The notes beneath the pieces are model-generated. The model ran no database searches, was not told the origin of the DNA, and saw only the letters and a program-made list of their open reading frames with translations. Made by a program: the position numbers and the translations under genes. A stretch of 64,000 nt of DNA, from positions 106,748,099 through 106,812,098 of the forward strand of contig OY821519.1 of NCBI GenBank assembly GCA_963682025.1, written 5' to 3'. The stretch is from Cordilura impudica. Its lineage: Eukaryota > Arthropoda > Insecta > Diptera > Scathophagidae. Of this stretch, positions 46,968-57,875 are shown piece by piece (the stretch's first letter is position 1; each line of letters opens with the position of its first letter).

Positions 46968-47740
46968 TCTATACCACTATGTGGTTTGGGTATAATGACT
47001 TTGTGCTGCTGTTTGCAACAACCAAAAATATTTGACCTACACCCATCATTAATTATACCGATCGAATCAGAATCACTATCTGAATCACTATCTGATTCGA
47101 TTTAACGATGTCCGTCCGTCCGTCCGTCCGTCCGTCCGTTCGTCCGTCTGTGTGTCCATGTAAAGCTTGTAATCAAACTGAAGGTCGCAAATATGAATAT
47201 ATTTTGACGAAATTTGGTATTTGATCTTCTATCGGCCATGGGATGAACGCTATTGAAATTGAGAATGGGTCCATGTTCAGACCTAGCCCCCATACAAATG
47301 ACCCCTATGAAATCAACATATATTGCCATAAGATCTAAATTATCATACAAATCTTAGTCAAATTTGGTTTGTATGTATATATTGCATCCATTAATCAGTA
47401 GTCCAAGAATGATCCCCATTGGACAACTCTTAGTCATAGGCCCCATATAGAGCTGCTTCCCGATCTTCACTTAAATCTATCAAAAAACAAAAATATTGCA
47501 CTGATTCTTCTCAAATTTTGTTTGTATATATTTTTGCAAAATACAAGGGACTTTACCAAACATGGTCAGGATCCGTCCATTTTTGGGCCTAGTCCCTATA
47601 TAGATATAGCATCCGATATGAACTTTTTCATATCTGCAGCCGAAAAAATTACTAAAAATCCCACTCAAATTTGAATTATGCTTATTTTCTATATCCTGAG
47701 AGATAGGGTCTCTAAACGCATGGTGTAGGGTATCGTATAA
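46968..47740 (+). mobile_element. DINE-1/mini-me-like repeat, copy I, inserted in Helitron helicase
   Basis: The longest (GTCC)n tract of the window is here (47110-47150, about ten units with one GTTC variant). The right palindrome is missing: the copy stops at TAGGGTATCGTATAA and helicase sequence resumes. Confidence 0.9.
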
Positions 47741-48450
47741 CATACCATCCATAGATTTGAAAGAAAACGTTTCGGAATTAATCACGTCCTGAATAACAAT
47801 ATTAATACTATCGACATCGACATTTTTTGCGGCTAAAAAAGCTCTTTCACTTAACCAATCAGGTTACGATATGGATTTTGAATGTCGGGCAATACATTTT
47901 CAATTAATTCATCGCGTGACGATAGAAATTGACAAAAATCTTGTGTATAGTTTAATCGTTTGACTGGTTGGGTTACTATTGATTTTACCATTACCCAGAT
48001 CAATTAGTTGTTTTGAAAATTGTTCAGCCGTTGGATCATTATGTAATAGTACTCGCATGTATGCTGTCAATTTTATAGTTTACCCGCTACTCCATAATAT
48101 TGATGATTTTCAGCAGGTATTTATTTCGTCAGCATAGGTTGATTTTGGTATGACTGGCAATGTTTGACGAAAATCTCCAGATAATAAAATGAGAGCTCCA
48201 CCAAAAAGTCTTTCATTGCCTTTCAAATCTTTTAAAGTTCTAAGAAATGAGCCATGGTACATTCATTCCAAATAATAATATTGCATTTTTGCAGAAATTT
48301 TGCCAAACCGGAATGTTTTTTGATATTACATATGGCATTCGCATTTGTTTGTACGTTTATCGGTGATTTGAGTGGTGAATAAGCTGTACGACCACCATGC
48401 AATAATGTTGCGGCTATTCCGGACAAAGCAATAGCCAATGCAATTTTTCC
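47741..48450 (-). pseudogene. Helitron helicase (Pif1-like) central part
   Basis: The minus-strand reading starts AIALSGIAATLLHGGRTAYS, corresponding to the Walker A-adjacent AxxSGIAAxLLxGGRTAHS. It continues [34 protein letters not shown] (Walker B-like IIWDEC; Asp replaced by Asn), [14 protein letters not shown] in a shifted frame, and 'NKSQG'-upstream motifs such as 'LSERAFLAAKNVDVDSINI' (about 47850-47795). Helicase motor of Helitrons, which unwinds DNA during rolling-circle transposition. Inactive: frameshifts, stops and the motif change. Confidence 0.8.
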
Positions 48451-48689
48451 TTCATTTTTAAAATATTTAGAATATCTATATCTAAAAACATTTGTGAATT
48501 TTGTAACTTATAAAACAGCTCTTATGGTTCCGAAGATCATTCGTTACAAACAAATGCACCAACGTTTTTATATATAGGTATATAGATTAATTAGAGAATC
48601 ATTTAAACTAGAGTTTCGATTTTTTCTTACTTAATTGAAATTATATCATAGCTTACTGAAATAAATAGCTTTTATAGTTCTAATCGTTA

Positions 48690-48910
48690 CTTTTGGAAAA
48701 CCCTCCATTAGAGATTTTATAGCGGTTTCTGCCACTTTTTTGCATTGTTAGTTTCATATCTGTTCCAAATTTTCACAAATCATTAGTGTCATGCAACTTC
48801 CTTTTCACTAAAGCCCAATATATCTTTATAGGCCTAAGCTCCAGATAGTTTGCAAAATAGCCTTCATTGACACATAAACCAAGTTATTGCTCTTTTATCA
48901 CTCAAAAGCT
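48690..48910 (-). pseudogene. Tc1/mariner-superfamily C-terminal scrap
   Basis: The minus strand reads LELRPIKIYWALVKRKLHDT, matching the 'LRPIExYWALxKRxL' block of a Tc1/mariner-like subgroup that contains the catalytic Glu/Asp (here Lys). In another frame it reads KKVAETAIKSLMEGF. Only these ~70 codons are recognisable. Confidence 0.55.
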
Positions 48911-49497
48911 TTCGTCAAATAATGAAACGATGCCAAATCGGGTCAACAATATATGAGTAAGAGAGAAAGAAGTCTTTCTTTGCAAACACTAGTTATTATA
49001 AATTTCGGTATTTCTAAAGCCAATAGTAGCAAGTATTTTGCTTCATTTTCATTATCAATAACTTTTTCTAAGTTTGACTTGGAAGGTGTCAACAATTTGC
49101 AACTTCATACTTTTCGAAATCAATCATACATTATGAGTATTTTTTTTGAAACTTTATTTCAATTTCTATGCTCTGTTTTTGGCCTCTAAATTTTTTTCAG
49201 AGTTTCTGCTTGGAACATTTTGTACTTTGTGCATTTTCAAACTTTTGCCACCAAATAGTTCGTGTACTAGGTTAGAAACGGGTTGCTTTTCTACTTTTCG
49301 ACTGGTTGTGGTGGTTCTTCTCAATATATTTTCTATTTTCTTGGCCTCACAAACAACATGTATACCTTTCCTTCTTCCCGAAACAGGAATGAACAAACTA
49401 ACAACAAATGAACATTGTTGTCATTAAACATATTTTCAAAGATAATTTCATCGACAAAAAAGAAATTATATAATACTTGCGAAAATACTTGCGAAAA
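48911..49497. other. non-coding stretch
   Basis: Two overlapping short frames at 48953-49427 show no recognised motif. Confidence 0.35.
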
Positions 49498-49605
49498 GAC
49501 GAAACAACTAAGAAAATTATAGTCAGCCTAGGCCGACTATACGGTATATATATAGTATGCGTTTTGATACGCTATATTTTAGGTCCAACTAACTAGATCT
49601 ATCAA
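49498..49605 (-). mobile_element. DINE-1/mini-me-like repeat, fragment J1
   Basis: Terminal ~105 bp with a one-pair-compensated palindrome (AGTCAGCCTAGGCCGACT), then 'aggtccaactaactagat'. It stops where the LINE begins. Confidence 0.75.
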
Positions 49606-49639
49606 CTGACTAAATATATCAACAGAAGAGACCGCTCAT

Positions 49640-51579
49640 AACAACGTAGTGTGAACTATTCAAAAATCAATAGATGAGAAGGAAATGGCCGTTTGTGGCT
49701 TCCTCGATATAGAAGGAGCCTTTGATAAAACTTCACACGATGTAATAGAAATGGCACCAAACCGAAGAGGAGTAGATTCAGTGACATCAAGATGAATGGT
49801 AGAAGTTCTCAACACGAGATCAGCAGAAACATCAGCAGAAGCGGAAACCATAGCCGTAAATACAACCAGAGGATGTACACTGGGAGAAGTTCTTTCACCC
49901 TTAATGTGGAGTCTGGTTGTTGATAAACTATTAATGGAACTGTCGAAAGCAGGCATAGAATGTCAAGGCTACGCAAATTCAAAGAAACCCTTTCTGATAT
50001 TGTGTAAAGAGGGCTGAGAATTATCAATCAATGTTGTAGGGCAACAGGACTGAACATCAATCCGATGTACCATTTACCAGGAGAAGGAAAGTTCCAAGAT
50101 GGATGGCAATTCAAATTCTGGGAAAAGTCATTGAACCAAACACAGAGGTGAAATATCTGGGCATAGTACTATACAGCAGGTTGACATGGAAGGCACATAT
50201 CTACCATATTACAGAGAAAGCCAAGCATGCTATAATGATATGTAGAAGGGTAGCGGGTAGAACCTGGGGATGTAAACCGAGCAACCTGTACTGGATGTAC
50301 TCCATGATGGTCCGTTCAACCGTGACTGATGGAGCTATTGCGTGGGCCAAAGGACAGAATTAAAGTCAACTCGAATGGAGCTAAGTAGGATACAAAGACT
50401 AACATGTATTGAGATAACGAATGTAATGAGGATGTGCCCAACGGCATTACTGGAAGTACTCTTGGACCAAAGCCCACTACATATAGTGGTGCAAAAGAAA
50501 GCCCTGGGAACGGCAATCAGAATAAAGGGTGCAAACCTATAACCAGGCTTGGAATAGGTTAATGATTATTCCCTCCTAGATTGTCCAATGGACAGGACTG
50601 AGAAGGAATACGATTTCAACAAACACTTTGTTACAAAACTTAGCAATAAGAAGGAATGTAGTAGTTTGAGTACAGCATATTCTCTAAAGAGGGATACGAT
50701 CAAATGGTACACGGACGGGTCAAAGACCGGAAATGGAATAGGGGCGCAAGTCTTTGGGCCTAGAACCAAATACCTCGAATCAATGGGAAAACACACAGGT
50801 ATTTTCCAGGCAGAAATTTATGCCATCGGCAGATGTGCACAGATTAACTTAAATAGAAAATACAAAGGACGGGACATAGCCATATTATCAGATAGTCTAG
50901 CTGCTATTCGAGCAATAGGTTCCTATGTAGTAAACTCTAAGTTAGTATGAGACTGCCTGCAGAGACTGAATGAGCTAGGCAGACACAATTAAGTCAGCCT
51001 TTGTTGGGTACCGGGGCATATTGGGATTCAAGGAAATGAGCAAGCAGATGAGCTTGCCAGAAGGGGAGCTTTCACTAAGTTAATGGGGCCGGAACTGTTT
51101 TGTAGAATAGGAAAAGGAGTATGGGAAGGCGTACTCAGAGAATATGAGAATCATATCAGACAGGAACTGTTCTCGATCCACGTTATCAAGGAACGGATTG
51201 AGAATACTAACCGGGATTTTAACTGGTCACTGTAGCCTCAGGGAGCATCTGAGCAAATTAGGAATTGAAGCGAAACACATGTGCAGATGCTGCGATGAGA
51301 AGGAAGAATCACCGGAGCACATACTGTGCAGATGCTGCGATGAGAAGGAAGAATCACCGGAGCACATACTGAGGGATTGTGGAGCTAAGCTAATGCATAA
51401 GAAGAAAAAGCACTTGGGTTCTTTCTAAATACCAGGGAGGGAAATAAAATCACTGAAACCAACCAATATCCTCGAGTTTCTGAGGGCTTCAGGGTTGTGT
51501 GAGATTTTACAGGGACAAACTCTTAGCAGAGAACAGTACAATGGATCATTCGGTCCCAGTACTTTCGACACCTCTTTTA
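49640..51579 (+). pseudogene. LINE with reverse transcriptase, RNase H and CCHC-like tail, decayed
   Basis: The first RT block reads 'KEMAVCGFLDIEGAFDKTSH' (about 49678-49740, catalytic Asp retained). After a stop, VNTTRGCTLGEVLSPLMWSL is followed by ECQGYANS where the YADD box should be, so the active site is lost. 50103-50540 is the thumb region (VKYLGIVLYSRLTWKAHI). 50588-50950 is RNase H: IKWYTDGSKTGNGIGAQVFG, then FQAEIYAI and ILSDSLAAIRAI; a TGA follows at 50948. 'WVPGHIGIQGNEQADELARR' (about 51006-51065) completes it with the catalytic His/Asp. The zinc-knuckle tail is CRCCDEKEESPEH, duplicated. Arrangement and motifs fit I/LOA/R1-type LINEs. Flanked by DINE-like fragments, it probably inserted into one. 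Confidence 0.85.
51281..51370. repeat. 45-bp in-frame tandem duplication of the LINE zinc knuckle
   Basis: 51281-51325 and 51326-51370 are identical, duplicating 15 codons (CRCCDEKEESPEHIL) in the LINE's last domain. Perfect identity indicates a recent event. Confidence 0.95.
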
Positions 51580-51995
51580 TAGGAATTTAAGTCGATCTTC
51601 TAAGGGTCACTTGTATGGGGACTATGCATTAACATTAACCGATTTTCACCAATCCCAATAGCATACATTCTGTGCCTACATTTCAGGGTACTGTATCACG
51701 TGTATCATGTGTTGCGAGGTAGCAAATGTGTCAAAATTGAGGAAATATGACCAAAAAAATTTGTTATACCATGAGAAAAGTGAGTGACTTTAGTAAATAT
51801 TGTTATGATCGATCCAATTTTTAACTAGGTTCCCATATAAGAATAAATGCTGATTGACACAAATAAATAAAAAATAACCCTAAAATTTGATTTATATTTA
51901 TTTTCTATATCCCGTAATTGCCAAGACCCCTCTCGCAACTCATGGTATAGAGTATTGTATAGTCGGTCCAGACTGACTATAATTTTCTTACTTTT
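51580..51995. mobile_element. DINE-1/mini-me-like repeat, fragments J2 and K
   Basis: 51590-51665 (minus sense: 'gggtcacttgtatggggact', 'ccgattttcaccaat') continues the orientation of J1 across the LINE. 51740-51995 is a plus-sense right half ending in the AGTCGGTCCAGACTGACT palindrome and TTTTCTTACTT. Two partial copies therefore abut here. Confidence 0.7.
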
Positions 51996-53779
51996 TGAAA
52001 TATAACATTTGATGCAATATAATATTCTATACCCGATTATTTTATATCTTTAACTCTAACACATTCAATGTGATTATAAATGTCCATGTTAGTTTTGGTC
52101 TAATCCTTCTCTGCTTCATACAAAAGTTAATTTAAGTTTATAATCTTTAACTAGATATTTATCAAATGCACAGCTCAAGTATCTGTTATTAAAGTTTTAG
52201 TTCAATTATTTTTTCAGATTTCTATTTGTACACTTGCTACTAACATCATATTTATTTATTTTTAGCACAACTTTGGAACCAATTTAATTTAAGATTTTTT
52301 TTTCTTCAACTTTAAGTGAAAAGTGCTATTAAGAAAAAAATTATATCTTTTAATACAGAGTTCAAGTTTCGATAAATGCTTTTTATTTTCATACACGTAC
52401 TTGTACTTACCATAATACATAAAGTTGTTTGTAGGTATAATAAAAAGATGAATTTAAAACATACTTTAAGTCGAATTATATATACCTTTCAAATTGTTTA
52501 AGTAAATAAAAACAAAAATTTCAAGTTGGTCACAAGTTTCTCTTTATTTTTAAAAGGGAATGTGTTTTCGTATCTTTAAGATGCTCTGTATTTCTATTAT
52601 ATCAAAATAAAGAACAACATTATTGACTTAATACAAATTATTATTAACTTTAATAATATTGTAGATATATATATATATATATATTTATATATATTGTTCA
52701 AGCATTGGCATAAACTATAGTAAACTTAATATGACTTTCAAGACATTTCCGCTGAAAAGCAAAAAAGTAAAGAAACAATTATTTTTATTGCATATTTTTA
52801 AGTGGAAACTTTTTTCTACACATATGAAATATAGCTTCAACATAAAAGTTATCTTCACAAGATGAACCACATAATTTAAAAAAATTTAAGACTGCAAAAA
52901 AAACATGCATTATAAGTAAAGCTAAAAGCTATCTTGTAGTTTATATATGCACATACATACGAGTATATTATAAACTATGTATTTCCGTCTTTAGTTTTTT
53001 AAGAAAAATTTCTATGAAATTATTCTATGCTTCTTTTTTGTTTTTGGATAAAAAAAGAAATCTATTATATTGTTTGGTGAATTAGGGAATAATGCAAAAA
53101 TACCGAAGCAGCAAAGAAAGAGCAAAAGCAAACGAAATAATAAAATTCAATTGGATTTTCACAATCTACTTTCAATACAAAGATACTTGCCGTACATAAA
53201 TCTATGCTCTGAAAGTAGTTTCAAAATAAATATACAAAATAAACTGTTTAAGACATTGTAGTTAATGCCCATTGGCGTCTTTATTAAGTGATTTTTAAAA
53301 TTTAAATATTTTTTTCCGGTACATGCTGCCACCACTTTAGCCACTAACATAACGTTATGGAGTACCCTACACAACTTCAAATGCTCCTTAAACTAATAAT
53401 GTTTGCCTCTGCAAATAAAAAATAATAAAAAAAATTTTATTTTGTAACCTCACTTTATCGTTAAAAATCAGAAAAAAATTTCCAGGAATCTTTTCGGCCA
53501 TAGGAATTCATATTCAGAGTTACGAAAATAAAAAAACATGTTGTTATTGAAACGCCCTAACCTATGTAAACATGAACATAAATATGTTTTAGTATTATCA
53601 CTCAATGACTCGGCCACGAAGGCGGTCCCGGAACAACCCGACCTAACGTATAGATGGCGACACTAGCTTAAAAAAAAAATTGTTGAAAAGTGGAAACCTT
53701 GTAAAGCATGTTTTTAGTTTCAGGGCGACACGTTGTTTATTTTTTTTTTTTTTGAGCCACGAAAAGCAAAAGATCCCCG
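51996..53779. other. AT-rich non-coding stretch
   Basis: Contains a short (TA)n at 52665-52685. No gene or repeat family recognised in nearly 1.8 kb. Confidence 0.45.
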
Positions 53780-54770
53780 TGAATTTGTAATCATGCGAAA
53801 AATAGACCACCATTATGAAAGTCCATACATAACTCATTTGAATGATCTGAGTTCAACCAATATTAAAGATGAGCTAAATTCTACTTTAGCGAAATCTGCG
53901 CCTTAGTTTATGACTATAAAAACGAAGTCGTACGTGCGGCCAAAACGAACACCGTAGTGGTCGACCAATTGTGGTGGCCGCGTCAGAAATACTTATAAAA
54001 TTCCACAAAATTTTATTGGGTGACGGTCGACTAAAAGAACGAGAGCTATCATTTCAAGAAGTGCTATGCATCACACATTGACCAAAAAATGGTTGTTGCG
54101 TTTGCTAACAATACAACAAAAACATGGTCGTAAAGATGTTTCAATAGAATGTTTGGCGATGTTTCACCGCAATAAAACCGAGTTTTTGCATCGAATCGTA
54201 ATCATGGATGGGACAGGCTCCACTACTTTACACCTGCCACACAGGAACAATGCAAACAGTGGGCGGGAATGGAAACGCCCTGTCCACGGAATTCGAAGAT
54301 CATTCCATCTGGTGCCTGTTTGTTGGGATGCGTATAAACTATAGACAATTAACGGCGAGTATTATGCGAATTTACTGCAGCGTTTGGATGATGAAATTGA
54401 GAAAAATAGGCCGCATTTGGCGAAAAAGAAACTGTTATTTCATCAACACAATGTACCAGTTGACACATCCACTATTGCGATGGTCAATTTCCATGCACTA
54501 GAGTTCGAAGATATTCATCACGCACCTTATTCACCAGATTTGGCTCCCTTTTATTATTTTCTATTTCCTTGAAAAATGTCTCGGCGGTAAAAGATTTGCA
54601 ACCATGAAGAGATGGAGTATGCGGTTGATGGTTCTATAAACAGGGTATCGAAGCTATTGAATATCTCTAGGAAAAGTTAATCGAGCAAGAAGCAGATTTT
54701 TTTGGAAAATGAAGAAAATTGCTCCCAAGTTTGTTGCGTGTTCTTTCTCAGGTAGGGTTGATCTTCGACC
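53780..54770 (+). pseudogene. mariner transposase relic 2
   Basis: A poorly preserved N-terminus leads to 'SGRP'-like sequence and a readable helix-turn-helix part. 'RLLTIQQKHGRKDVSIECLA' (about 54093-54150) is followed by 'NKTEFLHRIVIMDGTGSTTL' (catalytic Asp retained in IVIMD). After a frame change, YANLLQRLDDEIEKNRPHL and 'KKKLLFHQHNVPVDTS' appear; the second catalytic Asp of HQDN is His. 'YSPDLAPFYYFLFP' ends in TGA; the third acidic position (LAPxDYFL) is Tyr, so two catalytic positions are lost. Tail fragments run to 54770. A different mariner subfamily from relic 1. Confidence 0.8.
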
Positions 54771-54818
54771 GTGCTTGAAATACTTATGTATGCTGTACAT
54801 TATGTATGCTGTACATTA

Positions 54819-56566
54819 CAGTGCCCTACATTATATGGACATTTTTCAAATTGCGATTTTTGGGATAGGCACGATCCAGTTTGTTACCTTTTAATATAAA
54901 ACTAATGAAAGTGAAGTTTGGGGACAATCGGATAAAGAAAAGTCGCGCCGGAAATCGATTGGAAATTTCAAGTTTGTTTATATGAGGAAAATATGACTTT
55001 TTTTGAGATTTTGCGAAAATTTCGTTCTATAGTTTAATTTTTCCGACAAGTTGTTATAAACATCGGGATCAGCATTAAATTATATTTTCAAAAAGCTACA
55101 AGAATTTAAAATATAACAAAAATTCGCCAAGAAATAGCAAATGCCCCAGACCACTTTTGTGTCAAAAAAAACTAGGTCATGAAATTTGATAGTCTTTTTT
55201 TCAACTTTGAGAAATTGATTAAAATCATAATTTTTTTCTTCTCTATACTTATAAGTACTCAGATATGAAGTAGTGTTTTATTACCGCGTTGTTAACCTAT
55301 TGCGCTTTGAGACCGAAAATGGGACATTTTTTTTTTGATAAAATTTTGAAAACTTATTTTGCAAGTTTTAAAAATAGAATAATTTTATTTTTCATATTCT
55401 TTTGAATAAAATGTCTTCTATTAGCTTTGGGTCATTTGTGGGTATTCTTATTTTATTTAGAAACATATAGATAGTTTTTATACATAAAATAATATTATAA
55501 TGAAATAGGTTAATAGTTGTTTTAATTTATATTCGTGAGCAATATTATTTTGATCCCAGGAGCACTGAAGAGTTAAATAAATAAAAATTAACCGAATTAT
55601 TCTCGTTTTCGGATAATTTATATTTAAAAATATCTTAAAATCCAAAGCTGGCCTTACCAAATAATGGGTTAGCGTTCTCGGATTTATCCCAAATTTTAGG
55701 AACGGAAGTTCTACACATTTGGTTATTATAGTTTAAGCGTCGCATCTAAAAATTCAGCAGCACTTACAAAATATTTGAATTTTTGAACTAAATTGTCTTT
55801 TATTAGGTTGGGGTCACCAATTCCAAAAGGGTTGATGGGGTCATATTATTTTTTTTTGCAAAACCCTAGACTATTAAAGTAAAATGTATCATTTAAAAGT
55901 AGAAAAGTGAATAATTTTTGATACAAAGTATTTAGAAACAGTACATTTACAGAATATTTTACAAAAATCCCATTTTTCTCGATTGGGGATTTACTTAAAC
56001 TCACACAGTTAATCTGTAACATTTATTTAACAAAACCTTAAAGTGCCAGATCCATTTTTTAAAATGTGTTTAAGAAAATTTTTCAAAACTTGAAAAAGGA
56101 GTTTTCAAAGCTTTATCAAAAAAATTTCCATTTTCGGTCTCAATGCTTAATACGTTAACAAGGTGGTAATAAAACAATACTTTATATCTGAATACTAACA
56201 GGTATAGAGACTAAACCAAAATGTTGGCTTTAATTAATTTCTGAAAGTTGAAAAAAATGCCATGAAATTTCACGATCTGGTTTTTTTTTTTGGCATAAAA
56301 GTGGCTGAGGCAATTTCTTGGCGAGTTTTCATTCGTTTATAGCTTTTTGGAAATATAGTTTAATACTGATCTCGAAGTATATAACAATTTGTCGGAAAAA
56401 TTAAAATATAGAACGAAATTTTCGTAATTTTCGATTTCCGGCGCAACTTTTCGTTATCCGATTGCCCCCAAACTTCACATTTATTAGTTTTATATGGAAA
56501 GATAACAAATTGAACCCCGCCTATACCCAAAATCGCATTTTAATTTTTTCCAGGACCGTCCTACTG
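54819..56566. mobile_element. foldback element with ~500-bp TIRs and TA duplication
   Basis: The left arm (54819-~55370) and the inverted right arm (~56070-56566) share 'AAAACTAATRAAWGTGAAGT', TTTCCGACAARTTGTTATA, TTCGCCAAGAAAT and 'TTAACAAGGTGGTAATAAAAC'-type words. The ends CAGTRSSCT are flanked by TA on both sides (54817-54818, 56567-56568). TA duplication and CAGT termini fit a Tc1/mariner-pogo type MITE. No ORF in the ~700-bp centre. Confidence 0.75.
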
Positions 56567-56568
56567 TA

Positions 56569-57240
56569 CATGTACGTATTAATTTATCTCCAAGCATCGT
56601 CGACAAAAATGGTTGAAATTTTGTACCCTTTAAAAACTAATTTTAGTGTGGCCAGATCGAAAAACGTAATAACAAAAAATCGCCTACATCTTCAAAAATA
56701 GGCATCGTAGAGCAAAAAAATTAAAATTGTGCCCTGTAACTGCGATATCCCGCATAAAGCGGGTGGCATTCAGTTTTAGAGTGGTATGAGCTCGATTCAC
56801 TCTACGTTGTAGAGGCAAGCAAAACAAATTTCTACATGGTTTTGAAGTTCTTTAAAATGAGATTTATTTCTATGCCGACGATATATTTCAAAAAATATTA
56901 CAGGAAACTGGTGAAGAATAGCTTTTTTTTTATATAAAAGTTATCGCTACGGAACACTTAGTAAAATAGTTTCGAAACCAAATGAACAATTTATTTGAAC
57001 AGTTATTTAAATCCAAACTTTACCAGATGTCATATTAAATTATTAACTTTTTGATTTTTTTAAATAAAGAATTTAACTTTTTTAAATACAACTTCTTAAC
57101 TAATAGTTCTAGTTTCTGAGTTTCTGAGTTTCTAAAACGTGGTTTAGCACTGTGGCAATCATTAAGAAAAACACTTTTAAACATAATCAGAATTGATGTA
57201 TTTTAAACAAATCTGATTTGGCTTTAAGTCGTCATTTAAG
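56569..57240. other. non-coding stretch
   Basis: Nothing recognised. Confidence 0.4.
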
Positions 57241-57244
57241 ACTA

Positions 57245-57875
57245 TACATACCCCACCGTCCAAAATATTAGCCACCACCCCCTTATAAAATTTAAAATGT
57301 CCATATCTCCTTCCATTTTCAATGGAAATTCTTTAAATTTAAAATTTTTACTCTTTATTACTTACTTACTCTTTTTAAAACTACAATGTGAGCAAAGTTT
57401 TAGAAGTGCTCTGGTTCCATGCTTCCAGCAGTTTATTTCACAGATCTTCCTTAGATGCAGGGCAAGTAGTTCGAACCTTTCTGTCCAATTCGTTCTACAG
57501 AAATTTTGAAGGATTCAAGTCACGTGACTTTAGTGTCCATTCCAAAGCTTTATAGATTCCAGCTACTTCCTGTGGCTCGGAAAATTGCACACATATTTTT
57601 GAGGTAACATGAAATATGAATTTCTGACCCACAATTCTTAATCCAGTGACCATAACACAATTTTTTAGGATAGTTTTGTACTGAGTTTATTCGAGTATTC
57701 CTTTGATTCTGCGTAACCTGCCAACATTTTCGCCAGCCAGGTTACCACAAACTATTGCGGGACCTCCTCCGTGTTTGACTGTTAGCACTAGGCTGTCATT
57801 CGATGAACATCTCCCTCACAAAAACTCTCCTATTGCAGCCGAACACTTCAAACTCCGATTCATGTAAATTATTTA
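57245..57875 (-). pseudogene. Tc1 transposase relic, C-terminal two-thirds
   Basis: The minus strand, from 57870, reads ESEFEVFGCNRRVFVR (SDESKFELFG). Then comes TVKHGGGPAIVCGNLAGENV (VKHGGGSVMVWGC; about 57785-57720) and KFIFHVTSKICVQF at the QDNDPKHT site, which is not preserved. Next are 'LEWTLKSRDLNPSKFL' (about 57545-57495, WPAQSPDLNPIENLW) and LDRKVRTT, then KEDLxNKLLEAWNQSTS. Catalytic positions are damaged and frames change several times. The sequence CACCGTCCAAAATATTAGCC at 57253 may be the element's inverted-repeat end; its partner was not found. Confidence 0.75.

Larger units (their letters stand above)
45557..48480 (-). mobile_element. decayed autonomous-type Helitron
   Basis: The minus-strand 3' end is CGCCGGGTCCATCTAG (45557-45572), a CTAG terminus followed by T. 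Two units of the 'GGTGCCACGC' repeat (46190-46490, minus sense) lie between the end and the helicase. The 5' part (Rep domain and TC terminus) is not found. Two DINE-like repeats have inserted into it. Confidence 0.75.
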
